The notes beneath the pieces are model-generated. The model was given only the letters and a program-made list of their open reading frames with translations. It searched no databases and was not told where the DNA came from. 33,009 nt of DNA from contig CAZUMS010000038.1 in the NCBI GenBank assembly GCA_964621525.1, forward strand, positions 1 through 33,009. Direction: 5' to 3'. A program made the position numbers and the translations under genes. The DNA is from CAZMGV01 sp964621525 [NCBI: uncultured bacterium] (GTDB taxonomy: Bacteria; JAGRBM01). Shown here one piece after another: positions 12,001-16,388 of the stretch (position 1 is its first letter; every line of letters starts with the position of its first letter).

Positions 12001-12857
12001 CCGGGATTTATTCCCAGTCGCCAGGGTTCTATACGGGCACCGACCTTATGGCCGGGGCGGGGCTTGGCGATGACTATTACATGCTCCGCAACGGAGCGAG
12101 CCTGCAGATCCGGAAGATGAATTACGACTTTGGGGGCAGCTCGGGCACAACGACGTTCGCGAACATGGGTTCCTGCTCGGTGCCCTCGAACGCCGAATCG
12201 CTGGCGGTGACGCCGGACGGTTACGACTACAACCACGGTTCGGTCTGGGCCGGGGAGCCGGTGCTCCATATGTCCTGTGCCGAGTTCCTCTACAGCTGGA
12301 GGGCCAGCGACACCCTGGTCGACCTCGGTTCCGATGTGTTCCGGAACCCGGTGGACCTCCTCGGAGCGCCGTTCAATTTCGACTGGGTGGGCATCACGGC
12401 AGTGTCGGGTATCCAGCTGGCGAAGAAGGGCGATCTCGTCCTGCTCGGTGTCAATTCGACCGGCGGCGGCCAGAAGCTGGTGTTCTACGATCCGGAGACG
12501 AACTCGAAATATTACGAGGCGTTCCTCGACAACCGTGCAAAGGCCGGTGTCCTCGCCTTCAAGCAGATCGCCTGGTCGCCGGAAACCGGCACGATCTTCG
12601 CCGTGGCGGACATGTCGACAGGACCCGACATGCTCGTCGAACTGGATCTCGGCGGCCGTCAGGTGTCCCGCATGACGATGGAAGAAGTCGTCCAGGGTCC
12701 GGGTGGAGGCCCGCCCTCGCTCATCGGCGTCATCGCAGCCGGCCCCACTGTCCCCGGCTTCCTTGGCATCGTCGACAAGCAGCCGAGTCTCTGGCATGTG
12801 GTCGACTACGGCGGCGCCTCGAACGACGGCGTGATCCGGGTGATGATCCCGAGATAA
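3..12857 (+). CDS. Giant modular secreted/surface protein, 5' partial (TSP3, propeller, FG-GAP, sialidase-like, RCC1, beta-helix modules)
   Basis: The reading frame is open from the window edge, so the true start lies upstream; 4,284 codons are visible, ending in TAA. Modules in order, by nucleotide: TSP type 3 calcium-binding linkers (3-300); propeller-like repeats with a recurring AVAW...DGSG...R.FD..G pattern (300-1430 and 1610-2750), separated by further TSP3 linkers; TSP3 block (2750-3300); FG-GAP/VCBS-like repeats with DxDGDG loops (3300-4440); TSP3 (4480-4740); sialidase/BNR-like region with four Asp-box motifs of the S.DGG.TW type (4740-5890); TSP3; a second FG-GAP region (6110-7320); seven RCC1 repeats (7414-8680); TSP3; a right-handed parallel beta-helix (about 9190-10660); a duplicated module (10720-11220); and an unassigned C-terminal region. 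The protein ends in GVIRVMIPR, with no LPXTG, PEP-CTERM or obvious type IX sorting tail. It is probably exported and calcium-stabilised, acting in adhesion or carbohydrate contact. That role is inference; the domain families are recognised by motif. Confidence 0.9.
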   Translation, partial: TGFYSNADNTGTDPNNPDSDGDSLLDGAENNSGVYNNPGDTGTDPNLADTDGDGFPDDIENNSGTYVSLSLTGTNPNHEDTDGDGLCDGDAYAGSCTGREFNVNHLVNQTTAGNQGYGRVAVHSNGHYVVTWEMADADQSGIYYRIYDSAGRPLTPESRANLFETGYQGEPDVSITGSGHFVIVWRDDRNGNPDVYFRMFSPDGQPDGPEQIAHSLDSDAEINARVSMSESTGWFSIVWDCATCGTNPPNVFTRRFDSGGNPMFAEFNVATSDSGDQSSPSVADVNAGFFAVAWSDYSAGYGRVMVRGFNAAGVEVMSETAASTYSSGAGCYGASIASSPAGAGFAVAWQCDGEDGSGQGISFRQYDGGGSPLHAPVAVNTTTAGDQFGASVAVSSSGDVWVAWNSSDQFYAGPVWPMLRRFDNTGAPLQGEFAAFGEPNTGSGVDIGNAINGDKVVVMTADSDGSGPGIMATQTRHTDPTKLDTDGDGLCDGWSTVGGCTGAELNLYTDPLLYDSDGDGLCDGSVTTGSCSGTEAFGEYRVSDSTFLDQSNVAVAADVQGRSVAVWESSHTGDYDVYYRLYDRTGGTVMSETAANSYTTGDQHFADVAMSPDGGFWVVWSDQSGADGSGDGIFLRRFGPSGSTLTSDILVSFLAAAGNQRYPKIAVGGYGQAIVVWQSDGGDDGDGDSIVAQLYDPDASPVGTPFVVNSSITGNQQLPDVAVHPTTGEFVITWQSPDADSEGVFFQMFLPSGAPRGAEIQANTYTPGSQILPRAAINQLGTLVIAWSSFMHPGDGDGYGIVSRAFDDYGSPLGAEQTLNSISLGNQTQSAISAYRDSNEFAVAWTDGGGADGDGSGVYTRRLDQGGYPAGPGELQLNVETVSDQTNVDIAAIRSGYYVAAWQSFMQDGSAYGIYGTRPGTNPNNADTDGDGLCDGTVNPGQCSNTEASQGSSPFFADTDFDGLCDGGFVTANCPDGYEAQHGTSPTNSDTDADGYRDNVETVTGIWFDFNDTGTDPTNPDTDGDGLMDGEERYQGFVCSSSDLQTDPNLIDTDSDGLRDDVETCTGGWNGISNTGTAGNDDDSDDDGLFDGEESRSRSNGQFAPPVTLATADEGAAIGLYDVTNDGFADVIKVYANNLYLTPTYNYDGSLGTEQTYGLGAGVSASSFVVFDITGDGFKDAIVSNSGAAGGHILLPGCGASSAPSGCVPDNVSPRFGSPIADGPAEAAYGMVAADFDADGFIDFAYATSSGVQLYWACGAIGVSHAGCADGSKVPPYDSVPDTVPAGAATVVDLTAGDFDGDMYPDLIGISAGAPARLIRFTNFSGVVFDDGRPIYESTGTAVPGTLRMGDFDRDGLQDAAFAESSPHQISVAYQSRSGFYGSNHIGEAAVLPLPSLPQGLAAADLNGDQTPDLAVTLDGASDARIYFNEGTWAEAVRTFAFQSLASSNDMRRLAAADQDNNGTTDLFMDSGSALEIVVRRGATAFPGYRSNPNSPDTDGDSLCDGSSLTGTCFSTEAGPGTDPRNPDSDGDGLCDGDTTVPPCDSDESFVYGDPMLADTDGDLLPDGEEIPAEVTDPSLPPYSFTASTQAITYPVPGGGYTRMPSVAWAPGASDRPVVTFEYDDNDTPFTSVLGRASTDGGVTFGGNLLGGASANDGQNSPVLTAGGHPGEMYLSVSASDASGYQFLQFASSRDGGATWNWQDLNSGALNQYASRVQVASAAGRTAIAYDWLNTGTSESEMRVAVSDDYGATFSGPVTLDYLASVTLRYPTVAVDNRGVVVLAYSDPGNYGNVTVDCSPDGSAWGSSERNLSGYVAPGPGFDGIQLAVLPDNRIGVVWREYNGPTRTVQFALVDVGCDFMIGSPVPLGSTDADTSEPRIAVNRQGSLFVAWSEQTTAGYVMRFSRSLNQGATWHSEQVPSSIVSGNRDIDLTVDRAGRPALSWERDIPEDLEQAGIGLAIAGPDADGDEYPSFAETGTFTILNFRDVGTPADDPDYDSDSLPDGDELHHGLDPLNADSDNDGLTDGMEVVRRNEGLTYAPASPISTGSYPWGVATGDIDLDGDVDFVVTNYAANQITAYQNDGSGSFALFSGSPFATVAGPEHIVLDDLNADGMLDIAVAGTSDVQTYLGCIAAGNPSGCSGVGPGEFVVGYTIGSGDGPFGGLATLNYDGDGIREVAFTSIPDETVYLYENGSFMASRNFSGETVGNVRIADVNRDGVDDILVAGYISDGTGIVHVVPVCGGTSPYAPGCGGGTGMPNGSLGSSYNKLMPVGTTDIAAFDFSGDQVPDIIALGPDGGGDNAWRFDFQAAQSGRGLYDYTNSGFAGDIVGLGGVNAGTQILVADLDGDRIQDMVVTDGVSGNGQWTYKGGSNSELHGYPYGGIPNGNFDTMGGLNTVSGVQRIAAADFNGDGVPDLVTTHPMSNEIKVHIGNSGLSPISNPADADTDGDGLCDGRVRTGGCTGAELGGLENVLTAGASHNCVKLPNGNVKCWGYNFEGQLGLGDSTTRGATPGSMGASLDPVNLDPPHLAKQIAAGGSHTCAIRTDNSTVCWGKYDDGRLGVPAYSQNQGDSPAEMGSGLVPVDLGPGRTAVRLFAGFANTCAILDNGQLRCWGDNTYGQLGLGDTNPVGDDETPGAVGYIDLGTGRTAVDVAVGTQHICAVLDNGDVKCWGDNGAGQLGLGYSPAVRLGDNPGEMGDGLPAVDLGTGRTAVRIAARNLSTCAILDNGRAKCWGSNGFSELGAPLDAITGDDPGEMGDNLPYVNLGTGRRVETIAAGFSSYCALLDNGGVKCWGTDQYGQLGYGLAPSSVIGDSPAEMGDNLPYVHLGAGRTARQIAAGSRHVCAVLDDLQIRCWGEGAYGALGNESSSNIGDSLTEMGAALKRVNFGIVPPLVVLTNPALADSDGDGQCDSTATVAPYCDGLDTDPLDPWKFFEPGADSFSTDVNDATGTDGTPDDAIAAYTGARFDAKLDTDIMTLTNLRGGQKVTITVQNLDSVPTGFRLKSVFGGGTSVLDIAPQAGVYTAKGSYVLTDTDDLDGFELIPVQELPVLPAPFVPSDYLVTIDVSEYLVRNDNDSGPASLRYGMETVSPVVSGTLYITPESTRNVTVTAPVGFTGAEPLVVDGLNRMSVMGTDSSGLMSINAASAPLTLRSLTLQHYNNTISNPEAITLNGASGVILEDNVIDHVTNFLSCSPDSAIRVLGGSNHRIRNNRVEAGPCSGIAISPGAAVDITGNTISTQAGANNGRGIMISVGGLPGAVENNTILVNGSGGNGIENVKPTGAVRNNSITCTYSAGSSYGMSSGDGGLKIGPGNTISGCNTGIFLTNGANSVIEGNTFVATDSQAVDLGSATSGTVIRRNTFDLRGMGTGRGVAAIGTSPKVVGNSFYGGWIQVDLSGISGNANGSLVAGNLFQDIATGSTTIGLKVKGATAVSFPDIPNSVLVAHNTFFGLDMGIQYPSAQSSSAGLDIRSNIFSDNNNRGISYETTTFTGGTASAVSNVFYNNTAHCSTSSTFCSSLGLSPPSGSNVVANPNFMNLTVDFALSGASPAIDTGDRNPQVIREVEKYLPEVRLSAPMRIRVASGSSTTQFTGVFPLAEIDNAYQNWTVHFVSGTAGNINQPRRISSYTAASGTFVLGSALPSTPNPGDEFELVLETNVTNVAGNVVRGETAVLENVVGSYVNLWAECTQGAGGACATGQVRKITSYNETSRDLTLASSFSPLPNTNDKVRIIVMPEPGFWQDKQVTSSGLSPADGAGVTAELNRRVGYGQDPNMYTLTVRDTIHVGDRSWNRLVIEYPPQMLTPVPGDCVAGASVSTDGTENCGGNFQVTNNRIYFTKVTSAGAPFATGDVYFSAVFKGTGTAAFETTDENPFRVWVQNGRSDFRTVPVEAGVLNRRWNLSVRGDMESAPITFAGPGPFTADFTSGISGVVNLSPQISPAVQDDSYGMILYTEKPGSIYSSSAGTDLESGYDVLGLGHTRYVTVSAAPVRIVETIPSQTGIYSQSPGFYTGTDLMAGAGLGDDYYMLRNGASLQIRKMNYDFGGSSGTTTFANMGSCSVPSNAESLAVTPDGYDYNHGSVWAGEPVLHMSCAEFLYSWRASDTLVDLGSDVFRNPVDLLGAPFNFDWVGITAVSGIQLAKKGDLVLLGVNSTGGGQKLVFYDPETNSKYYEAFLDNRAKAGVLAFKQIAWSPETGTIFAVADMSTGPDMLVELDLGGRQVSRMTMEEVVQGPGGGPPSLIGVIAAGPTVPGFLGIVDKQPSLWHVVDYGGASNDGVIRVMIPR
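241..8775 (+). repeat. Nine dispersed Cys-bearing TSP3 linker repeats inside the giant gene
   Basis: A coding repeat reading D(T/S)DGDGLCDG, followed 6-9 residues later by a second Cys (GSC, GGC, GQC, ANC, GTC, PPC, PYC), recurs near 241, 1453, 1549, 2779, 2872, 4489, 4585, 7336 and 8706. At DNA level the core is close to gacggcgacggcctgtgcga each time. The DxDxDG pattern is the calcium-binding loop of thrombospondin type 3 repeats; the paired Cys suggests a disulfide within each linker. Copies fall at the borders between unlike modules, so they act as rigid spacers. Confidence 0.8.
7414..8680 (+). repeat. Seven RCC1-type repeats (one predicted beta-propeller) in the giant protein
   Basis: Seven consecutive units share the pattern H.C....L.NG...CWG.N..GQLGLG, with the unit length near 55-65 residues. 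Seven blades match the usual number in an RCC1 propeller, so this segment can close as one complete domain. Each blade carries two conserved Cys (the first in TCAILDNG-like strands, the second in CWG), a feature seen in bacterial secreted RCC1 proteins but not in eukaryotic RCC1. The repeats are bounded on both sides by Cys-bearing TSP3 linkers. Confidence 0.85.
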
Positions 12858-12877
12858 TACCGGTCTTCGGCCGGGGG

Positions 12878-12917
12878 ACAGGCGGGACGGGCTGAAAAGC
12901 CCGTCCCGTCCTGTTTT
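12878..12917 (+). terminator. Rho-independent terminator after the giant gene
   Basis: Inverted repeat GGGACGGGCT (12884-12893), tetraloop GAAA, AGCCCGTCCC (12898-12907). The stem is extended after a small bulge by ACAGG (12878-12882) pairing with CCTGT (12910-12914), and it runs into TTTT. It begins about 20 bases after the TAA and separates the giant gene from the thiolase. Confidence 0.9.
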
Positions 12918-13145
12918 ACGGGCTGACTGGTGCGTCAGTCCGGCGGATCCGGTGAGACAAGAAAAACGCTCTGTTTCCTGAGAGCGGTTCAGCGGGCGAA
13001 TTTCCGGCCCCTGCCGGATTGAAAACTCCGGCGGGGCCGTGATACCCAAGGGACTGCCGGAATCGAACCGCCGTTCGGCGGCACGGTTACCGAAATCCCC
13101 CTGCCTTCCGAAGGCGACAATTCAGGAAAGAGAGATTCAAGGATT

Positions 13146-14324
13146 ATGGAATCCACGGTCATCGTATCCGCCGCCCGCACGCCGATGGGCTCGTTCCTCG
13201 GCAAACTGAAAGACGTTCCCGCCAGCCAGCTCGGCGCCGCCGCCATCAAGGAAGCGGTGAAGCGCGCCGGTGTCGAGGCGGGCGCGATCGAGGAAGTGGT
13301 CATGGGGAACGTCCTCATGGCCGGGCAGGGCCAGGCGCCCGCCCGCCAGGCGACGATTCATGCGGGGCTTCCGCTCGGCACCTACGCGCACACGATCAAC
13401 AAGATGTGCGGTTCGGGCATGAAGGCCGTGATGCTGGCCGACCAGGCGATCCGCGTGGGCGACCGCTCGGCGATGGTCGCTGGCGGCATGGAGTCGATGA
13501 GCCTCGCCCCCATGCTGCTCACCAAGGCCCGCGAAGGCTACCGCATGGGCCACGGCCAGATGATGGATTCGATGATCCTCGACGGCCTGTGGGACGCCTA
13601 CAACAACAAGCACATGGGCAGCTGCGCCGAACTGTGCGCCACGAAGTACGATTTCGGCCGCGCCGCGCAGGACCAGTTCGCCGCCGACAGCTACAGGAAG
13701 TCCGTGGCCTCGGTGAAGGGCGGCAAGTTCAAGCGGGAGATCGTCCCGGTCGCCGTGCCGCAGAGGAAGGGCGACCCCGTCATCGTCGACGAGGACGAGG
13801 AACCGTTCAAGGGCGATGTGGACAAGCTGGGCACGCTGCGGGCGGCCTTCGAGAAGACCGGCACGATCACCGCCGGCAACGCCAGCACGATCAACGACGG
13901 CGCCGCCGCCCTCGTGCTCATGAGCGAATCGAAGGCGAAGAAGCTGGGCCTCAAGCCGCTGGCCCGCATCGTCGGCCAGGCGGAAGCCTCCCTCGATCCC
14001 GAGTGGTTCACCATGGGCCCGGCCGCTTCCTGCGAGAACCTGCTCAAGAAGACCGGCTGGAAGAAGGAAGACGTGGACCTCTGGGAGCTGAACGAGGCGT
14101 TCTCGGTGGTGGGCCTCGCCAACACGAAGAAGCTCGGCATCGACCCGACGAAGGTGAACATCCGGGGCGGCGCGGTCGCCCTCGGCCACCCGATCGGCGC
14201 CTCCGGCGCCCGCATCATCGTGACGCTCATCCACGCCCTGCAGGACGAGGGCAAGAAGAAGGGCGTCGCCTCGCTCTGCATCGGCGGCGGTGAAGGCGTG
14301 GCGGTAGCGATCGAACTGATCTGA
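13146..14324 (+). CDS. Acetyl-CoA C-acyltransferase (thiolase family)
   Basis: A complete 392-residue thiolase, the usual length for biosynthetic (class II) enzymes. It interconverts two acetyl-CoA (or acyl-CoA plus acetyl-CoA) and acetoacetyl-CoA plus CoA in the cytosol. The nucleophilic Cys is C88 in INKMCGSGMKA. The NEAFSV motif, the GGAVALGHPIGASGARI motif with its catalytic His, and the C-terminal CIGGGEGVAVAIE motif with the second active-site Cys are all intact. The ATG start is preceded by an AAGGA site and the residues ESTVIVSAARTPMGSF match the family N-terminus. It stands alone: no beta-oxidation or PHA gene flanks it, and terminators lie on both sides, so its pathway (acetoacetyl-CoA synthesis or short-chain thiolysis) is open. 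The roughly 288-base upstream gap shows no clear promoter. Confidence 0.95.
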   Translation: MESTVIVSAARTPMGSFLGKLKDVPASQLGAAAIKEAVKRAGVEAGAIEEVVMGNVLMAGQGQAPARQATIHAGLPLGTYAHTINKMCGSGMKAVMLADQAIRVGDRSAMVAGGMESMSLAPMLLTKAREGYRMGHGQMMDSMILDGLWDAYNNKHMGSCAELCATKYDFGRAAQDQFAADSYRKSVASVKGGKFKREIVPVAVPQRKGDPVIVDEDEEPFKGDVDKLGTLRAAFEKTGTITAGNASTINDGAAALVLMSESKAKKLGLKPLARIVGQAEASLDPEWFTMGPAASCENLLKKTGWKKEDVDLWELNEAFSVVGLANTKKLGIDPTKVNIRGGAVALGHPIGASGARIIVTLIHALQDEGKKKGVASLCIGGGEGVAVAIELI

Positions 14325-14341
14325 CCTTCAGTCCCTGACAG

Positions 14342-14382
14342 GAACCGGCCGTTTCCCGTGAGGAAGCGGCCGGTTCTGTTTT
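14342..14382 (+). terminator. Terminator after the thiolase gene
   Basis: Stem GAACCGGCCG (14342-14351) with CGGCCGGTTC (14367-14376), the inner TTCC/GGAA extending it, followed by tgtttt. It begins 18 bases after the thiolase stop codon. Confidence 0.85.
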
Positions 14383-14420
14383 GCAGGGTGGGCGGCAGGT
14401 GCGGGGTTCCGGTACCCTCG

Positions 14421-14458
14421 AAAAACACGCGCCCCGGATTGCTCCGGAGCGCGGTTTT
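14421..14458. terminator. Second, probably bidirectional terminator between convergent units
   Basis: An 11-bp stem with one mismatch, CGCGCCCCGGA (14428-14438) against TCCGGAGCGCG (14443-14453), loop TTGC. TTTT follows on the + strand and AAAAA precedes it, giving a U-tract for minus-strand transcripts as well. It lies between the thiolase (+) and the small basic gene (-). Confidence 0.75.
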
Positions 14459-14533
14459 ATCTGTCGGATGTGCAGTTGAGGAAGGCGCTCGTGAACCGTG
14501 GGCCGGACTTTTCAGGGACCGGCCCGGAGCCGC

Positions 14534-14650
14534 TTACTTCTTGCGGCGCTTGCGGCGGTTGGCGCGCTTTTTCTTGCCGACTTTCCGGCGGCGGCGTTTC
14601 TTGCCGGGCTTCGGATTGTATTCGGCGATGAACGGGTTGAAATGAAGCAT
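14534..14650 (-). CDS. 38-residue Arg/Lys-rich small protein, function unknown
   Basis: The frame could be opened upstream to 69 codons, but the ATG at 14650 has a good AGGAGA site five bases before it, so the product is taken as 38 residues. It begins MLHFNPFIAEYNPKPG and continues as an almost unbroken run of Lys and Arg (GKKRRRRKVGKKKRANRR and onward), with no acidic residue after the single Glu. Such composition fits binding to RNA, DNA or the ribosome, like the small basic ribosomal proteins, but I do not recognise a named family. It has its own candidate promoter and a leader with alternative hairpins, both of which argue that it is a real gene. It is not coupled to uppP, which starts about 1 kb upstream and ends 146 bases away. 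Confidence 0.65.
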   Translation of the reverse strand: MLHFNPFIAEYNPKPGKKRRRRKVGKKKRANRRKRRKK

Positions 14651-14667
14651 GAACTCTCCTGTGTGAC

Positions 14668-14711
14668 GGCCTTTCCTCAAGGCTCCCGGGGCCTTTAGGG
14701 CTCCCAAGGCC
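14668..14711 (-). promoter_or_regulatory. Attenuator-like leader with mutually exclusive hairpins
   Basis: Read on the minus strand the leader holds GGCCTT (14711-14706), AAAGGCC (14696-14690), GCCTT (1483 offset: 14683-14679) and AAAGGCC (14674-14668). Segment 1 can pair with 2 and 3 with 4, or 2 with 3. The last segment lies just upstream of the AGGAGA ribosome site. The segments also form an imperfect direct repeat. No U-tract follows the 3:4 hairpin, so control of translation is more likely than termination. Confidence 0.35.
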
Positions 14712-14715
14712 GCGC

Positions 14716-14743
14716 ATAGTAGCCTTATTTTACCGATAGCCAA
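14716..14743 (-). promoter_or_regulatory. Candidate sigma-70 promoter of the 38-residue basic protein gene
   Basis: On the minus strand TTGGCT (14743-14738), a 16-base spacer and TACTAT (14721-14716). The predicted transcript starts near 14709 and leaves a leader of about 60 bases before the ATG at 14650. Matches to consensus are partial (4 of 6 in each box), so this is a candidate only. Confidence 0.4.
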
Positions 14744-14796
14744 GGGGCCGGGAAGGGGAATCTGGAACCCCCCGGAACCCCGGTCATTTCAATGGG

Positions 14797-15639
14797 TTAG
14801 AGGATCACGTCCCGGACCAGCAGAAACATCCCCAGAAGGCCCGTATACACGGCGAACCACCACAGTTTCTGGCCCCGGATCATCCGGACGAGGAAGCCGA
14901 GGGAGAGGAATCCGATGACTCCCGAGACCACGAACCCGGCAGCTGCCGCCGCCGGAGGGAAGATCCCCCCCTGGATGGCCTCCACCAGTTCCCGGGTCTT
15001 GAACACCCCCGCCCCGAGGAGCGCCGGAATCGACATGACGAAGGAGAACCGGGCGGCGGTTTCCCGTTCAAGGCCCATCAGAAGGCCCCCCGCGATGGTC
15101 GTCCCCGAACGGGAGACCGCCGGCAGGATAGCCACCGCCTGAAGGGTTCCGGTGACGGCGGATTCCTTCAGGCCGAACTCGCCGGGCCCCTTGCCGCCTT
15201 CCTTCACGTTCCGGACGGCGAGCAGCACCCCTGAGGTGATGAGGAACTCGAGCCAGAGGTATTTCCCCGATCCGAACACCTCGTTGAAGAAATCCTCGAA
15301 CAGGACGGCTGCGATCACCGCCGGAACCGTGGCGAACACCGCCATCCAGGCAAAATGGCCGAGGGGGTGCCGCTCCGAAGGCGTCTTCCAGCCCTTGGGG
15401 CCTTCGAGGACAAGCCCGATCGCCTGCCGGGTCATGGGAACGAGGTCCCGCCGGAAGAAGAACAGCACGGCCAGCAGCGTCCCCTGATGGAGCAGGATGT
15501 CGAAGGCGAGCAGCGACCGCTCGGGCACCGCGAGGCCAAGATACTGCTGCGCCAGCACGAGATGCCCGCTGGAGGAGACCGGCAGGAACTCGGTCAGTCC
15601 CTGGATGAAACCGAGCAGGATGGCGTCGAAGAGGGTCAC
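14797..15639 (-). CDS. uppP: Undecaprenyl-diphosphatase (UppP/BacA)
   Basis: Integral membrane phosphatase that recycles undecaprenyl diphosphate to the monophosphate carrier used for peptidoglycan and other envelope glycans. At 280 residues it has the family length. The first signature, QGLTEFLPVSSSGH (residues 13-26), carries the catalytic Glu, Ser and His; the second, PAVSRSGTTIAGGLLMGLERE, carries the conserved Arg. Several hydrophobic helices follow the usual pattern. The start is GTG at 15639; no good Shine-Dalgarno lies before it, but the N-terminus (MTLFDAILLGFIQGLTEFLP) matches the family and no alternative start is better. It appears monocistronic: the csp terminator lies directly upstream and the small basic gene downstream has its own promoter. 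Confidence 0.95.
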   Translation of the reverse strand: MTLFDAILLGFIQGLTEFLPVSSSGHLVLAQQYLGLAVPERSLLAFDILLHQGTLLAVLFFFRRDLVPMTRQAIGLVLEGPKGWKTPSERHPLGHFAWMAVFATVPAVIAAVLFEDFFNEVFGSGKYLWLEFLITSGVLLAVRNVKEGGKGPGEFGLKESAVTGTLQAVAILPAVSRSGTTIAGGLLMGLERETAARFSFVMSIPALLGAGVFKTRELVEAIQGGIFPPAAAAAGFVVSGVIGFLSLGFLVRMIRGQKLWWFAVYTGLLGMFLLVRDVIL

Positions 15640-15673
15640 AGCGAGGAGGTGTAGCAGAGGCGCCTTCTCAAGT

Positions 15674-15710
15674 GAAAAGAAGGCGGGACGGCCCGTGAGG
15701 CCGCCCCGCC
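15674..15710 (-). terminator. Terminator of the csp transcript
   Basis: On the minus strand GGCGGGGCGGCC (15710-15699), loop tcacg, GGCCGTCCCGCC (15693-15682) with one mismatch, then TTCTTTTC. It starts 23 bases after the csp stop codon. Confidence 0.85.
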
Positions 15711-15732
15711 CGAAGAACTCCGTCAGCCGGTC

Positions 15733-16227
15733 TTACACCGCTTCGCAGGCTTTCGCGCAGGCAAGGCAGGCGTCCATGCAGGCCCTGCACTCGGCGTGAT
15801 GGTCCTTGTGCTCCTCGCAGGCCTTCGCGCAGTCCCGGCAGACGGCGGCGCAGGCGGAGGCGAGTTTCTTCAGCGTCCCCGTCTCGAGGTCCGCGGTCGT
15901 GCCCCGGATGAACGCCTCGCAGACCGACTGGCAGGCGATCACATGACGCTGGCAGCTGGCGAGCGAGGTGTCTCCCTTGGAGAGCGCCTCCAGGCAATGG
16001 TCGAGGCAGACCTCCGACGCCTTCAGGCAGTCGTAGGCGGCTGCCTGGGCCGGAGTGAGAGTGCGCCCGCCAGCGGCTGCCGCCGCTGTGGATGCGGGAG
16101 CATGCTCCCGCTTGCGCTCGTGTTCCTTGCCGAAGGCGATGCCGGTTCCGGCGATGACGGCCGCCGCCGTGGCGGCGGATGTGGACGTGTTGAGGAAGTT
16201 TCTGCGGTTCAGGGTCCTGGTTTCCAT
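15733..16227 (-). CDS. Csp-like four-helix-bundle copper-storage protein with Tat signal
   Basis: The 164-residue product opens with a twin-arginine signal (LNRRNFLNTSTS, then an Ala-rich hydrophobic stretch to about residue 32), so it is exported folded. The mature part holds 15 Cys (67, 74, 78, 92, 99, 103, 126, 130, 133, 137, 147, 150, 154, 157, 161), spaced mostly 3, 4 or 7 apart along amphipathic helices, including the CRACMDACLACAKAC run. This is the pattern of the DUF326/Csp family, in which Cys lining the core of a four-helix bundle bind many Cu(I) ions; the Tat signal resembles exported Csp1 rather than cytosolic Csp3. It lies downstream of a Cys-rich exported protein on the same strand and is closed by its own terminator. 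Copper storage is inferred from family; no copper promoter motif is directly recognised. Confidence 0.88.
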   Translation of the reverse strand: METRTLNRRNFLNTSTSAATAAAVIAGTGIAFGKEHERKREHAPASTAAAAAGGRTLTPAQAAAYDCLKASEVCLDHCLEALSKGDTSLASCQRHVIACQSVCEAFIRGTTADLETGTLKKLASACAAVCRDCAKACEEHKDHHAECRACMDACLACAKACEAV

Positions 16228-16261
16228 AGGTAGTTAAACTCCGTGTGAACTTGGGTTTCTG

Positions 16262-16353
16262 CTCCCCCTCTCGCTGTGCTCGCCTCCCCCGCGCGCGGGG
16301 GAGAATTCCTCCCCACATTGCGGGGAGGTGCCGGCACAGCCGACGGAGGGGAC
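16262..16353. repeat. Composite intergenic palindromic element with nested hairpins
   Basis: A perfect 20-base palindrome of C5/G5 type (16284-16303, arms CTCCCCCGCG) is followed by CCTCCCC (16308-16314), loop acattgc, GGGGAGG (16322-16328). Flanking arms at 16262-16283 (CCCCCTC...CTGTGC) and 16330-16353 (GGCACAG...GGAGGGG) are imperfect inverted copies of each other. The whole can fold into a three-part RNA or DNA structure, like small dispersed intergenic repeats. It sits between the Cys-rich gene and csp and could process or partly terminate their shared transcript. Confidence 0.5.
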
Positions 16354-16388
16354 TTCCGATTGAATGACAAGCCGGACGAGGGGCCGCT

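Noticed and set aside
13019-13045. TTGAAA with a possible -10 near 13043 as a thiolase promoter.
   Set aside because: The -10 candidate (TACCCA-like) is too far from consensus to call a promoter.
13050-13085. On the minus strand GGTTCGATTCC looks like the T-arm of a tRNA, in the gap before the thiolase gene.
   Set aside because: The T-stem has a mismatch, no matching acceptor strand lies about 50 bases upstream, no anticodon arm folds and there is no CCA. At most a tRNA-like remnant, probably chance.
14500-14525. GGGCCGG/CCGGCCC hairpin after the small basic gene as its terminator.
   Set aside because: No U-tract follows on the minus strand; the bidirectional hairpin at 14421-14458 is the better terminator.
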